Shown: positions 7,746-17,164 of the stretch, in pieces
Numbering within the stretch: position 1 is the stretch's first letter
Layout of the letters: each line of letters begins with the position of its first letter
From: a bacterium
GTDB taxonomy: Bacteria > Actinomycetota > Thermoleophilia > Solirubrobacterales > Solirubrobacteraceae
Direction of reading: 5' to 3'
NCBI GenBank assembly: GCA_021323635.1
Contig: JAJPKQ010000022.1
Span: forward strand, 85,342-149,341
Length of the DNA: 64,000 nucleotides
Position numbers and translations under genes: made by a program
The notes under the pieces: model-generated
What the model was told of the DNA's origin: nothing
The model's input: the letters and a program-made list of their open reading frames with translations, nothing else
Database searches by the model: none

Positions 7746-8501
7746 GTGGCCTTGGTCTACGCGGTTGCAAACCAGAAGGGCGGCGTCGGCAAGACGACGA
7801 CCGCTGTGAATCTCTGCGCCTGCGTAGCGCGCAGCGGCTGCCGCACGCTGCTCGTGGACGTCGACCCACAGGCAAACGCGACGGTCGCGCTTGGCGAGGA
7901 CAAGCGCTCCGCGCCCGGGCTCTATGAGGCGATGAACGGCGAAGTCGCGCTGCGCGACGCCACGCTGGCAACCTCAGTGGAGGGGCTCGCCCTCGTGCCC
8001 CCCGGACCCGGCCTGGCGGGCGCAAACGTCGAGCTCCCGCGCCAGGCAGGCTATGAGTGGCGACTGCGGGAAGTGCTTGCCGCAGGCGCTGCGACCTACG
8101 ACTACATCATGCTCGACTGCCCGCCTTCGCTGGGCCCACTGACGGTCAACGCGCTGGTTGCCGCCGATCGCGTGATCGTGCCCGTGCAGAGCGAGTACTT
8201 CGCGCTCGAGGGCCTTGCAAGCCTGCTTGAGACGCTTGGGCTGGTGCAGCGCGAGCTCAACCCACGCCTGACGATCGCGGGGATGGTGCTGACGATGCAC
8301 GATCCGCGCACCCATCTTGCCCGCGATGTCGAGAGCGAGGTGCGGCAGCACTTCCCGGAGATGGTCTTCTCGACGGTGATCCCGCGCAACGTCCGCCTCG
8401 GGGAGGCGCCGAGCTTCGGGGTGCCGGTGATCGACCACGACCCTACCTGCGCCGGCGCGGAGGCATACAGGGAGCTAGCCCGTGAGCTGGTTGGCCGCTA
8501 G
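7746..8501 (+). CDS. parA: chromosome-partitioning ATPase ParA/Soj
   Basis: ParA is the Walker-type ATPase that works with ParB-parS to segregate origins. The deviant Walker A 'KGGVGKTT' is at residues 11-18, 'LLVDVDPQANAT' (Walker A') follows and 'YIMLDCPPSLGPLT' is the Walker B region. 'VPVQSEYFALEGL' and 'TVIPRNVRLGEAPSFGVPV' are standard Soj sequences. The GTG giving MALVYAVANQKGG is chosen because it places the start directly before the first strand; an open frame upstream overlaps rsmG. 251 residues. Confidence 0.96.
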   Translation: MALVYAVANQKGGVGKTTTAVNLCACVARSGCRTLLVDVDPQANATVALGEDKRSAPGLYEAMNGEVALRDATLATSVEGLALVPPGPGLAGANVELPRQAGYEWRLREVLAAGAATYDYIMLDCPPSLGPLTVNALVAADRVIVPVQSEYFALEGLASLLETLGLVQRELNPRLTIAGMVLTMHDPRTHLARDVESEVRQHFPEMVFSTVIPRNVRLGEAPSFGVPVIDHDPTCAGAEAYRELARELVGR

Positions 8502-8583
8502 GCGGCACCTGACGTCTGTGCGGGCGGGTAGGGTGGAGCGATCCAGTCGCATCGTGGCGCGCGGAGACTGAAGGAGCGAATTG

Positions 8584-9577
<994 letters not shown>

Positions 9578-9732
9578 TCGAGCCTGCCCGCGATGAAAGG
9601 CGGCCGCTCTCCTTGCCGTTGTGTGCCGTGCGCAGACGCTTTCTGTCTGACAGCGTCCTATGCTCGCGCGCGCATTGCCCTTTTGTCGCTGTGCATGACT
9701 CTTTAGCGCGTGGTATGACGTGTGGCGTAGCG

Positions 9733-10374
9733 TCATTCTCCATGCGCATCTCGCAGCTCGAAGTAGAGGACGGCGGCGGCAAGCGACGAGAGCGGGGCGA
9801 TGAGCACCCCGATCACGACCCGCACCACAAGCCCCACCGCCGCGCCGGCCGATTCGGCAGCGAGCGTGATCGCGGAGCCGGCCAGGGCGACCATCAGCAC
9901 CAGCATCAGGATCACCGTGAAGACGCGCCAGCCGTTGCCGCGCACCAGCTCGCGGCTGCGCCCGAGCGACCCCAGCCCCGGCACGTCCTCGAGCACTATC
10001 ACGGGCGCATAGACCGACCAGATGCTCAGCAGGATCAGGCCGGGCACGATGAACAGCAAGAGCCCGAATCCCTCGCAGATCGTCGCGAAGATCGAGACGC
10101 CGATCAGGCGGCCGATGCAGGATCGGATCGAGCGCAGCAGCGCGCCGAGCTTGACCTCAGCGCCGCCCTTGCGCACTTCGGCCACCAGCTCCACGATCAT
10201 CCCCGTGAAGATCGATGTCCCGAGGACGGAGAACACGAGCGCGAGCAGCGCCAGCCCTGGCGAGGCGCTGAGCAGGGCGGTCGCAAGCAGCCCGGTGATG
10301 AGAAAGACGACCGCCGCCGCAGGCATCAGCACCGCTGACTGCTCGACGTAGATCTGGAAGACGCTGCGAATCAC
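9733..10374 (-). CDS. multi-pass membrane protein, YciC/GDPD-membrane-like
   Basis: About 213 residues with five or six hydrophobic segments. It includes 'LLLFIVPGLILLSIWSVYAPVIVLEDVPGLGSLGRSRELVRGNGWRVF', the pattern of the GDPD-like/YciC membrane family of unknown function: a PG-containing helix, 'A..VLE', then an amphipathic 'SxxLxxGxxxR'. The GTG start gives MIRSVFQIY. The frame stays open upstream to the stop of the neighbouring gene and encodes a family-like 'PRPIDAGAVIRS', but no ATG, GTG or TTG lies there; an AGGAG stands 8 bases before an ATC. The real N-terminus is uncertain. Confidence 0.75.
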   Translation of the reverse strand: MIRSVFQIYVEQSAVLMPAAAVVFLITGLLATALLSASPGLALLALVFSVLGTSIFTGMIVELVAEVRKGGAEVKLGALLRSIRSCIGRLIGVSIFATICEGFGLLLFIVPGLILLSIWSVYAPVIVLEDVPGLGSLGRSRELVRGNGWRVFTVILMLVLMVALAGSAITLAAESAGAAVGLVVRVVIGVLIAPLSSLAAAVLYFELRDAHGE

Positions 10375-10461
10375 CGCGCCGGCGTCAATCGGTCGTGGCA
10401 GGGGCTGCTCCTTCTCGGCTGCCGCGGCCGCGGCAGTGATCGGCTGTACTCCTGCCGGATG

Positions 10462-11190
10462 CTACAGGCGCGCGGCGACCAGCCCCACGGCAAGCAGCAG
10501 GACCGCGGCTGAGCAGGCGCGCAGGGCACCCTCCAGGGGCGCCGCGATCGACAGCGCCGATAGCGGGCGCACGCTGCCGTCAAGCAAGCGCTGCTCGCCG
10601 CCGACCGAAGCGGTGCGCCGCCGCAGCTCCCTGGCCGGCGTCGAGAGGCGGCGCTGGGCGAGGCTGAGCGCAAAGCAGCCTCCAGCCGCGGCGAGCGCAG
10701 CCGGTGTGATTGTCAGCGCGGCGGCCCAGAAGGCGGTCAGCACGGGGAAGGCGCCCCAGGAGAGGGCGAAGACCAGATCGCTGTGAAAGCGGCCGCCGAA
10801 GAGCTCGAGGTTGTAGGCGAGCAACAGAAACGAGCCGATCACGATGAACGCGATCAGCGTTGCCGAGACGACGGCCGCGCCGTAGGCGCCGATCGCGATC
10901 GCCCCGAGCAGCGACACCGTGGCAAGCGCTGCGAGCAGAGGGCTCGAGAGCTGCGTCTGCAGCGGCCGCCCCTTGAGCTCATCGAGCGCATGTGCGCAGA
11001 TGCCGACGCCCAGAAAGAAGCCGGCCAGGGTAGCGAGCAGGCGAGCGCCGTGGAAGTGCGGCGCCAGCGCCGCCCCGATCGCGACATAGCTCAGATGCCA
11101 GGCGGTGTAGGGAGGGTGAAGCAGCGTGAGCAGATCGCGCCATCCGCCGCCCGGGAGGGCATAGAAGGCAGGGCGCGGACGGGTGCCCAC
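10462..11190 (-). CDS. UbiA-like polytopic membrane protein
   Basis: 242 residues with about seven hydrophobic helices. The early 'HPPYTAWHLSYVAIGAALAP' and 'GFFLGVGICAHALDELKGRPL' resemble the start and the first Asp-rich motif of UbiA-family prenyltransferases, although the canonical NDxxDxxxD is reduced to HALDEL. It lies 6 bases downstream of a UbiE-like methyltransferase on the same strand, suggesting quinone or isoprenoid-related membrane chemistry. Whether it is an active prenyltransferase is doubtful because the second Asp-rich motif is not evident. Confidence 0.6.
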   Translation of the reverse strand: MGTRPRPAFYALPGGGWRDLLTLLHPPYTAWHLSYVAIGAALAPHFHGARLLATLAGFFLGVGICAHALDELKGRPLQTQLSSPLLAALATVSLLGAIAIGAYGAAVVSATLIAFIVIGSFLLLAYNLELFGGRFHSDLVFALSWGAFPVLTAFWAAALTITPAALAAAGGCFALSLAQRRLSTPARELRRRTASVGGEQRLLDGSVRPLSALSIAAPLEGALRACSAAVLLLAVGLVAARL

Positions 11191-11196
11191 CGCGCC

Positions 11197-11958
11197 TCAT
11201 CCGCCCTCTGCCCGGTGCAAGCTGCGCACACCGACGATCAGCACCCCCGCGCCGAAGCTCATCCGCCGCAGCTGGGTGATGCCGATGCCGCTCCGCTCCC
11301 AGAGCGCGAGCTGCTCGGGGAGCGGCAGGCGAGCATAGAAGTCCGGGATCGAGCGCGCCAGGAAGCGCCCCGTCTGCGCCCACTCGGGCGAGGCGATCGC
11401 CCCTAGCGCGGGCAGGCCTATGCGCGTGTGCAGGCGCCAGAGCAAGCGCAGGCCGGCGTGTGTGGGCACGCCGAACTCGAGCGCGGCGACGCGCCCACCC
11501 GGGCGGACGACGCGGGCGAGCTCCGCGAGCGTCTTGGCGGGGTCATCGACGTAGCGCAGCAGGTAGGTGAAGGTGAGGTGGTCGAACTGGCCGTCGGCGA
11601 AGGGCAGCTGCTCCGCCTGCCCCTCGACCAGCTGCAAGCGCTCTTGCAGCAAGGGGTCGCCCGCGCGACGTGCGCGCGCTGCAGAGAGCATCTCCGCGCT
11701 CTGATCAAGTGCTGTGACACGGCAGCGATAGCGACGCACGAGCGCCGCTGCGACCATCCCCGTGCCGGTTGCCACGTCGAGGATGTGATCCCCGGGGCCT
11801 GCCCTGATCGCGGCAACAAGGGCGCGTCGCCAGCGCGGGTCCTGGCCGAAGGAGAGCAGGGCGCCCATGCTGTCGTAGCCGGGCGCCAGGGGCGCAAACA
11901 GCGCCAGCGCATGGCGCTTGCGCTCGGTTGCGGTGGTCTGGCTGGCGCTTGCGGACAT
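11197..11958 (-). CDS. UbiE/MenG-like SAM methyltransferase
   Basis: A 253-residue class I methyltransferase. SAM motif I is 'HILDVATGTGM' at residues 58-68, 'VTALDQSAEML' is the acidic strand, 'GQAEQLPFADGQFDHLTFTYLLRYVDDP' is the family region and 'VVRPGGRVAALEFGVP' is motif III. 'FAPLAPGYDSMGALLSFGQDPRWRRALV' matches the UbiE/MenG N-terminus. It probably methylates a demethylmenaquinone-like substrate, supported by the adjacent UbiA-like gene, but it is not the only UbiE-like type possible. Confidence 0.8.
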   Translation of the reverse strand: MSASASQTTATERKRHALALFAPLAPGYDSMGALLSFGQDPRWRRALVAAIRAGPGDHILDVATGTGMVAAALVRRYRCRVTALDQSAEMLSAARARRAGDPLLQERLQLVEGQAEQLPFADGQFDHLTFTYLLRYVDDPAKTLAELARVVRPGGRVAALEFGVPTHAGLRLLWRLHTRIGLPALGAIASPEWAQTGRFLARSIPDFYARLPLPEQLALWERSGIGITQLRRMSFGAGVLIVGVRSLHRAEGG

Positions 11959-12137
11959 CGGTCGCTGCTGCTCGGCGCGGACGGCACGCTTGCCGCTGAT
12001 GCACAGCCTACGCGCTGCGTCTGAGCGCAGGCGGCGCCGGCGCGCTGAAGTCGCGCGCAGCGGGGGCGCCCCGCACCATCGCGCACGGTGTCCAGCGGCG
12101 CTAAAGGTTCTCGCAGGAAGGTGCCGATGAGCCCCTC

Positions 12138-14393
12138 GTGAACCAACCTTCCGGCGGTTTCAGGGGCCTGTCCTCGACCTTGCGCGGCGGCAGCGTGCCG
12201 CGGCTGAAAGTCGCTCGCGCCAGCGCTATCTGCATGCTCGCGGCGACCCTTGGCCTGTGTGCCGCCGCACCCGCCTCCGCGGAAGTAGTGCACGAAGGTG
12301 TGCTGCCGGCCGTCGGCCTGCAGCCGCGGACGGCCAATGTGCTGCGCGACGGCAACACGCTGGAAGCGATTACCTTCTCCAACAAGTCCAAGAACCCGGT
12401 CGTCCACAGCGCGACGGTCTACGCGATCTACTGGGACCCCGAGGGCTTCTACCACGGCGACTGGCAGGCGCTGATCAACTCCTTCCTGAAGAACCTCGCC
12501 ACCACCAGCAGCGCCCAGCCGACGGCGACCGTGCTCGGCGTCGACGCCCTCTACAGCGACGCGAGCGGCAGGCCCGCGGCGCGATCGATCGTCTATGGCG
12601 GGGCTTATGTCGACTCAAACCCCTACCCGGCCTCCGAATGCGTCGACCCCGCGCCGCTGGCGCTCGCCGGTGAACTGTTTGTGCCCGGGCTGGGTCCTGA
12701 AAAGTGCTTCAGCGACGCCCAGCTGCGCGCCCAGCTTGGCGCCTTTGTCAAGGAACACGCGCTGCCGACGGGGCTCGAACACATCTACGTCCTGCTGACG
12801 CCACCGGGCGTGACGGTCTGTCTCGATGCCGGCGGCGCAAGCGGACGCTGCTCCGACTACTACCGCGGCAGCGAAGCCGAAGTCAAGGCACAGACCGGCG
12901 GCAAGCAGAACCTGGTGCCAAAGATCGAAGAAGAAGAAAAGCTGGTCGGCGAAGGCAAGGAAACCGAAAGCGAACGCCTTCACAGCTACCGCAACAGCTT
13001 CTGCAGCTACCACTCCTACCTTGAAGCGGGCGGCAGCCCGGTGCTCTATGCGGTCGTCCCCTGGACCGCGGGCGGCACCGGCGACTACCACCTGCCCGAA
13101 CGCGACCAGATGCAGGCCTACGACTGCCAGATGGGCAACTTCAACCCCGCCAACACCGAAAAGGTCGAGGCCGCCGAAAAGAGCGGCGCCGACCAGGAGC
13201 CAAATCAGGAAGGGCTTAGCCCTGACGGCGCCTACGACCACGGGCTGGCGGACATCATCGTCACCCAGATCGGCAGCGAGCTGCAGAACACGATCACCAA
13301 CCCGCTCCTGAATGCGTGGCAGGGCAGCGCGGGAGGCGAACTGACCGACCAGTGCCGCAACTTCTTTGCGGGCGCCGCGGGCCAGTACGCGGCCTCCAAC
13401 CAGCAGACCGAAGCGGGTACGGTCGCAAACCAGGCGCTCGGAGCGCGCCGCTATGCGCTCAACGACGGCTTTGACCTGGCCGCGCTGAAGGTTCCCTACC
13501 CGGGGGTGCCCTGCCTCACCAGCGTGAGCACGGCCGCAAGCTTTGTCGCCCCCGCGGTCGCCAACGTGGGCGAAGCGGTAGCCTTCGACGGCGACTCCTC
13601 GCTGATGAGCCTCGACTGGTCCGGGTACAGCCTGGGCGAAGTCGGATCGTTCCCTGAATTCAGCTGGAGCTTCGGCGACGGCAGCCCCGTGGTGAAGGGC
13701 TTCGGACCGCCCTCGCCCGAATGCGAAGTGCCGCTGCAGCCGCACTGCGCGGACTCGGTCTTCCACACCTTCACCGCAGCGGGCGTCTACTTCGTCACGC
13801 TGACGATCAAGGACCGCGGGGGCAACGAATCCTCGATTACGGAAGAAATCAAGATCGAGGGCCCACCGAGCACGACGTCGACCGGTGGCGGCACGGGGTC
13901 GACCACTACGACCACGACGACCACGACCAGCAAGGCGGGTGCCGGCAGCGGCTCATCGTCGACGCTGCCGGCCCCGAGCGCACACGCGGCAGCGGTGTCA
14001 GGCTCGCTGCGCGCGGCGCTCCGTCACGGCCTTGAGATCCGCTATGAAGTCAGCGAGCAGGTCGCCGGCGAAGTCCAGGTGCTGATGAACGCCAAGCTTG
14101 CCCACCGGCTGCACATTCGCGGGCGCCGTGCGCTGGGGCTGCCGAAGGGACAGCCGAGCGAGATCGTGATCGGGCGCGCTCTGGTGGTCACGCGCAAGGG
14201 TGGCAGCGGGCGCGTGCGGGTTCGCTTCAACCGCACGGTCATTCGCGCGCTCAGGCGCCTGCAGCGCGTGCGGCTGATGTTGCACATGGTGGTCAGAGAC
14301 GCAGAACGGGCGCATCCGAAGACGGCGGCTGTGACGGGCGTGGTTGTGCTCAAGAGCGGCACGGCCGCCGGCAGCAGCCGCCGCAAGAGCTGA
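12138..14393 (+). CDS. secreted PKD-domain protein
   Basis: 751 residues. A GTG start precedes a signal peptide (basic stretch, then ICMLAATLGLCAAAPASA, cleavage near residue 49). A long extracellular region follows with several cysteines and the notable 'VHSATVYAIYWDPEGFYHGDWQALINSFL' and 'YDHGLADIIVTQIGSELQNTITNPLLNAWQG'. A PKD domain spans about residues 505-580 (FSWSFGDGSP ... VFHTFTAAGVYFVTLTIKD). A Thr/Ser/Gly linker comes next and a basic beta-rich tail ends the protein. Similar PKD proteins are plentiful in Solirubrobacterales; function is unknown, probably cell-surface. Glutamate is encoded largely by GAA, unlike the GAG of its neighbours. No catalytic motif is recognised. Confidence 0.85.
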   Translation: MNQPSGGFRGLSSTLRGGSVPRLKVARASAICMLAATLGLCAAAPASAEVVHEGVLPAVGLQPRTANVLRDGNTLEAITFSNKSKNPVVHSATVYAIYWDPEGFYHGDWQALINSFLKNLATTSSAQPTATVLGVDALYSDASGRPAARSIVYGGAYVDSNPYPASECVDPAPLALAGELFVPGLGPEKCFSDAQLRAQLGAFVKEHALPTGLEHIYVLLTPPGVTVCLDAGGASGRCSDYYRGSEAEVKAQTGGKQNLVPKIEEEEKLVGEGKETESERLHSYRNSFCSYHSYLEAGGSPVLYAVVPWTAGGTGDYHLPERDQMQAYDCQMGNFNPANTEKVEAAEKSGADQEPNQEGLSPDGAYDHGLADIIVTQIGSELQNTITNPLLNAWQGSAGGELTDQCRNFFAGAAGQYAASNQQTEAGTVANQALGARRYALNDGFDLAALKVPYPGVPCLTSVSTAASFVAPAVANVGEAVAFDGDSSLMSLDWSGYSLGEVGSFPEFSWSFGDGSPVVKGFGPPSPECEVPLQPHCADSVFHTFTAAGVYFVTLTIKDRGGNESSITEEIKIEGPPSTTSTGGGTGSTTTTTTTTTSKAGAGSGSSSTLPAPSAHAAAVSGSLRAALRHGLEIRYEVSEQVAGEVQVLMNAKLAHRLHIRGRRALGLPKGQPSEIVIGRALVVTRKGGSGRVRVRFNRTVIRALRRLQRVRLMLHMVVRDAERAHPKTAAVTGVVVLKSGTAAGSSRRKS

Positions 14394-14424
14394 CAAGCGC
14401 CAGCCGCGCCGTGCGCCGTGCGGA

Positions 14425-14982
14425 TCAGCGTGGCGGCACCTGGTTGTTGACCTGCGGCCCGTGGTAGAGGTGGTCGTGGTCGGCGCACGCCGCCGGAAAG
14501 CGGAAGCGTACGCTGTCGGAGCGCACGCCGTTGTAGCTGGCAAAGAGCGTCACCTCGCCGAGCGTCCCGACCTTGCAGCGGGGATCGCTGCTGCTGACCA
14601 CGCGGACCCTGATCCTCATGATGTTCCCCGGCACGCCCCACATCAGCGCGTGGTGGGAGTGGTAGAGGAGGTGGTGCTCGACGGTCATGATGATCAGCCG
14701 ATCCGGCTGATCAGGCGATCGATCGACCTGACAGAGGATGCCCGAGACGGTGTCGGCGGCAAGGTTGATGTTGCCATGGCCGCGCGCGTAGCTTCCATGC
14801 GCGCCTGAGATCGGCTGCCCGGTGTGAAAGCCCCAGGGCGGCGTGCCTTCGATGACCGGGATCTGCGCGCAGTACTGGAGTCGATAGGCGCCCGCGCGCG
14901 CGCCCGTTGCGCCGGCCGGTGCCGCCAGCGCCCCTGCCGCGGCCAGCGACGCCAGCGCGCGAAGCGACGATCTTACGCGCAT
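14425..14982 (-). CDS. secreted His-rich hypothetical protein
   Basis: 185 residues with a clear signal peptide (MRVRSSLRALASLAAAGALAAPAGA). The mature part has about four cysteines and clustered histidines ('VEHHLLYHSHHALMWG', 'ADHDHLYHGPQ'), which could bind metal. The repertoire of Gly, Asn and aromatic residues suggests a beta-rich extracellular protein. I do not recognise the family. A -10-like TATAGT (14991-14996, minus strand) lies eight bases before the ATG, implying a near-leaderless message. It faces away from the downstream NlpC/P60-like gene's end. Confidence 0.75.
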   Translation of the reverse strand: MRVRSSLRALASLAAAGALAAPAGATGARAGAYRLQYCAQIPVIEGTPPWGFHTGQPISGAHGSYARGHGNINLAADTVSGILCQVDRSPDQPDRLIIMTVEHHLLYHSHHALMWGVPGNIMRIRVRVVSSSDPRCKVGTLGEVTLFASYNGVRSDSVRFRFPAACADHDHLYHGPQVNNQVPPR

Positions 14983-15040
14983 CCCCGGCCACTATAGTCG
15001 CGCGGTGGTGCCCCGCGCCGGCGGCCGCCGCAGAGCCCCC

Positions 15041-15985
15041 TCAGAGCCCTGGCCAGTGGCGCGCGACGAAGCCTTCGTTGGAGCGCGCGTCGGGCTGCCA
15101 GCGCGAGGCATACGGGCCCGAGCGCCCAACCGTGTCAAAGCGCATCCAGACACCGTCGCCGACGTTCACGTACATGTAGACGTGGCCGGCATTTGCGTAG
15201 ATCGTGATCCAGCGTCCGGGCCCGGGCGCCCCCCAGCTCTCCAGCTCCCCTGAGGTCTCAGGGCGCGCGAGCAGCCCGCCGGCGGCCAGCGCGTAGCTGA
15301 TCGAGCCGGAGCAGTCGTAGGCGTTGTCCTGGAAGGAGAGGTGCCCGCCGCCGTAGACGTAGGGGTAGTCGGCGATCGCGTTGGCGCCGGCGATCACGCG
15401 CTGGACGATGAGCGGGATTGCGGGCGGGATCGGGATCGTCCCGTTGCCGCCGACCGAGTTGCCCCCTGGGACCGTGCTGACTCCCGCGCCGGCGCTGTGC
15501 TCGAGCGCGCCGAGGCGTGCGAGCGCCTGCCTGACGCGCGCGGTCGAGAGCGCACCGGGAGCGACAAATGCTTCTGCGGCGCGACGCGGCGAGGATGCCG
15601 CGGGGCGTTGCGCAATCGAGGCAGGGGAGACCGGGAAGGAGCTTGCTTCTTCGGGGTCGCGCTGCTCGGCAGCCGTGTCGGCGCGAGCGGCGCCTGGCGC
15701 TTGGGCGCCCGTGGCCGCGCTTGCGCTGCGTGCCGGCGCCGCGGTGCTCGCCTCCAACGCGGGGGAGCGGCCCGCCTCGATCGCCTTCCTCTGCGGGTGG
15801 TGCCCGGTATGACCGAGCAGGAGCACCGCCACTCCGGCGACCAGGGCGAGCGGCACCGGCAGGAGCAGGGCCGGCGTGGTCAGCCGTCCTTGCAGCGCGC
15901 GGCCGAGCGGAGGTCGCTCCAGCACCGACGAGGCCGCCTCGCCGCTGCGCTCACCGCTCGCTGTGATCTTGCGCACCGGCTTCAT
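15041..15985 (-). CDS. membrane-anchored NlpC/P60-like cysteine peptidase
   Basis: 314 residues. A basic cytoplasmic start is followed by one membrane segment (LLLPVPLALVAGVAVLLLG, about residues 40-60) and a long Ala/Ser/Pro-rich stalk. The C-terminal domain has 'YPYVYGGGHLSFQDNAYDCSGSISYALAAGGLL', with a DCSG nucleophile cysteine, and 'NAGHVYMYVNVGDGVWMRFDT', the likely histidine partner. NlpC/P60 and CHAP-type enzymes cut peptidoglycan peptides; the Cys-His pair supports activity. The substrate is not predictable. It is divergent from gtrA across a 50-base gap. Confidence 0.82.
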   Translation of the reverse strand: MKPVRKITASGERSGEAASSVLERPPLGRALQGRLTTPALLLPVPLALVAGVAVLLLGHTGHHPQRKAIEAGRSPALEASTAAPARSASAATGAQAPGAARADTAAEQRDPEEASSFPVSPASIAQRPAASSPRRAAEAFVAPGALSTARVRQALARLGALEHSAGAGVSTVPGGNSVGGNGTIPIPPAIPLIVQRVIAGANAIADYPYVYGGGHLSFQDNAYDCSGSISYALAAGGLLARPETSGELESWGAPGPGRWITIYANAGHVYMYVNVGDGVWMRFDTVGRSGPYASRWQPDARSNEGFVARHWPGL

Positions 15986-16035
15986 CGTAGTTGCCCGCAG
16001 CGCTGGGGACGCCGATCGCGGCTAATCTGCAGAGG

Positions 16036-16608
16036 ATGCACGAAGAGGTGAGCACGCGCACGATCGAGGCGGGCGCAGCTGTCCCGCTCGCGAGCTCGCG
16101 AGCTGCGCGCAGAGCGGACATCGATCTCGGCACGGCGGGGCGCACCCCGACGCGTCCGCTGCACCGGCGCTTTCTGCGTGGGCTGCGCCACCCGCAGAAC
16201 TGGCTGCAGCTGGCTCGCTTCTCGATTGTGGGCGCAAGCGGCTATGCGGTCAACCTCGGCGTGCTCGCGCTCTGCGTTCATGTCGCAGCGATCGACTACC
16301 ACGTCGGCGCCGCGCTGGCCTGGATCGTCGCGGGCGTCAGCAACTTCGTCCTCAACCGCCACTGGACCTTCAAGGCCCGCGAGGGGCAGGTCCACGTTCA
16401 GGCCGCGCGCTTTCTGATCGTCAGCCTGCTGGCGCTGGGCGTCAACGAGCTTGCCCTCACGCTGCTCGTCGATGATGGCCACCTCGCCGCTGTGCCCGCG
16501 CAGATACCGGCGCTTGCGATATCCACGCCCCTCAACTTCCTTGGCAACAAGCTATGGAGCTTCCGCACGGACCTATACTCAGACTCTGCCTCGGCGGCGG
16601 AGGAATGA
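16036..16608 (+). CDS. GtrA-family membrane protein
   Basis: GtrA-like proteins are small membrane proteins with four helices, thought to flip or help transfer polyprenyl-linked sugars. Here 'LARFSIVGASGYAVNLGVLALCVH', 'ALAWIVAGVSNFVLNRHWTFKAREG' and 'PLNFLGNKLWSFR' are the standard family motifs. The ATG giving MHEEVSTRT is chosen; an upstream in-frame TTG would overlap the promoter region, where TAATCT lies at about 16023. 190 residues. The bifunctional nuclease gene follows closely. Confidence 0.88.
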   Translation: MHEEVSTRTIEAGAAVPLASSRAARRADIDLGTAGRTPTRPLHRRFLRGLRHPQNWLQLARFSIVGASGYAVNLGVLALCVHVAAIDYHVGAALAWIVAGVSNFVLNRHWTFKAREGQVHVQAARFLIVSLLALGVNELALTLLVDDGHLAAVPAQIPALAISTPLNFLGNKLWSFRTDLYSDSASAAEE

Positions 16609-16611
16609 CTC

Positions 16612-17103
16612 GTGCAGGAGATGGTCATATACGGCGTCAGCTTTGACATGGTGGGCAAGCAGCCGATCGTCCTGCTGAAGACAGTCGATGGCAACAAATT
16701 TCTACCGATCTGGATCGGCCACCCGGAGGCGGCCTCGATCCTGATGAAGCTGCAGGGAGCCTCCACGCCGCGCCCTATGACCCACGATCTGCTCTGCGAC
16801 ATGCTCGGCGAGCTGCAGGTCAAGTGCACGCGCGTGGCGGTCACCGAGCTGCGCGACAACACCTTCTTCGCGTCGATCACGCTGCGCGCCAACGGGCGCG
16901 AGCTGGAGATCGACTCGCGCCCGAGCGATGCGATCGCCCTGGCGGTGCGCTGGGGGGTGCCGATCTTCGCAGCCGACGAGGTGATCGCAGAGTCGGCCAT
17001 CGAATTCGAGCAGGAGGCCGAAGAGAGCGAGGATGTGGTTGAAAAGTTCAAGGAGTTCCTCGACCAGGTCTCGCCGGAGGACTTCGCCTCGGGCGAATCC
17101 TGA
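16612..17103 (+). CDS. bifunctional nuclease-domain protein (DUF151)
   Basis: 163 residues of the BFN/DUF151 family: 'VLLKTVDGNKFLPIWIGHPEAASIL', 'RPMTHDLLCDMLGEL', 'FFASITL' and 'IDSRPSDAIALAVRWGVPIFAADEVI' are all hallmark segments. A C-terminal acidic helical tail follows. Plant members have been reported to act as DNases/RNases; the role in bacteria is poorly defined, so the name is a family label. A GGAGGAATG ribosome site precedes the GTG start. It lies directly after gtrA, probably cotranscribed. Confidence 0.92.
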   Translation: MQEMVIYGVSFDMVGKQPIVLLKTVDGNKFLPIWIGHPEAASILMKLQGASTPRPMTHDLLCDMLGELQVKCTRVAVTELRDNTFFASITLRANGRELEIDSRPSDAIALAVRWGVPIFAADEVIAESAIEFEQEAEESEDVVEKFKEFLDQVSPEDFASGES

Positions 17104-17164
17104 GGCGAGGCGTCTGCGCTCAGCCCTCCGCGGGCTGCGCCCCTGGGCGCTGTAGGCCTCGCGC

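Noticed and set aside
9578..9732. Gene between tRNA-Ile and the membrane protein
   Set aside because: Frames here are antisense to the membrane protein's end or the tRNA and have no recognisable content; only spacer DNA is seen.
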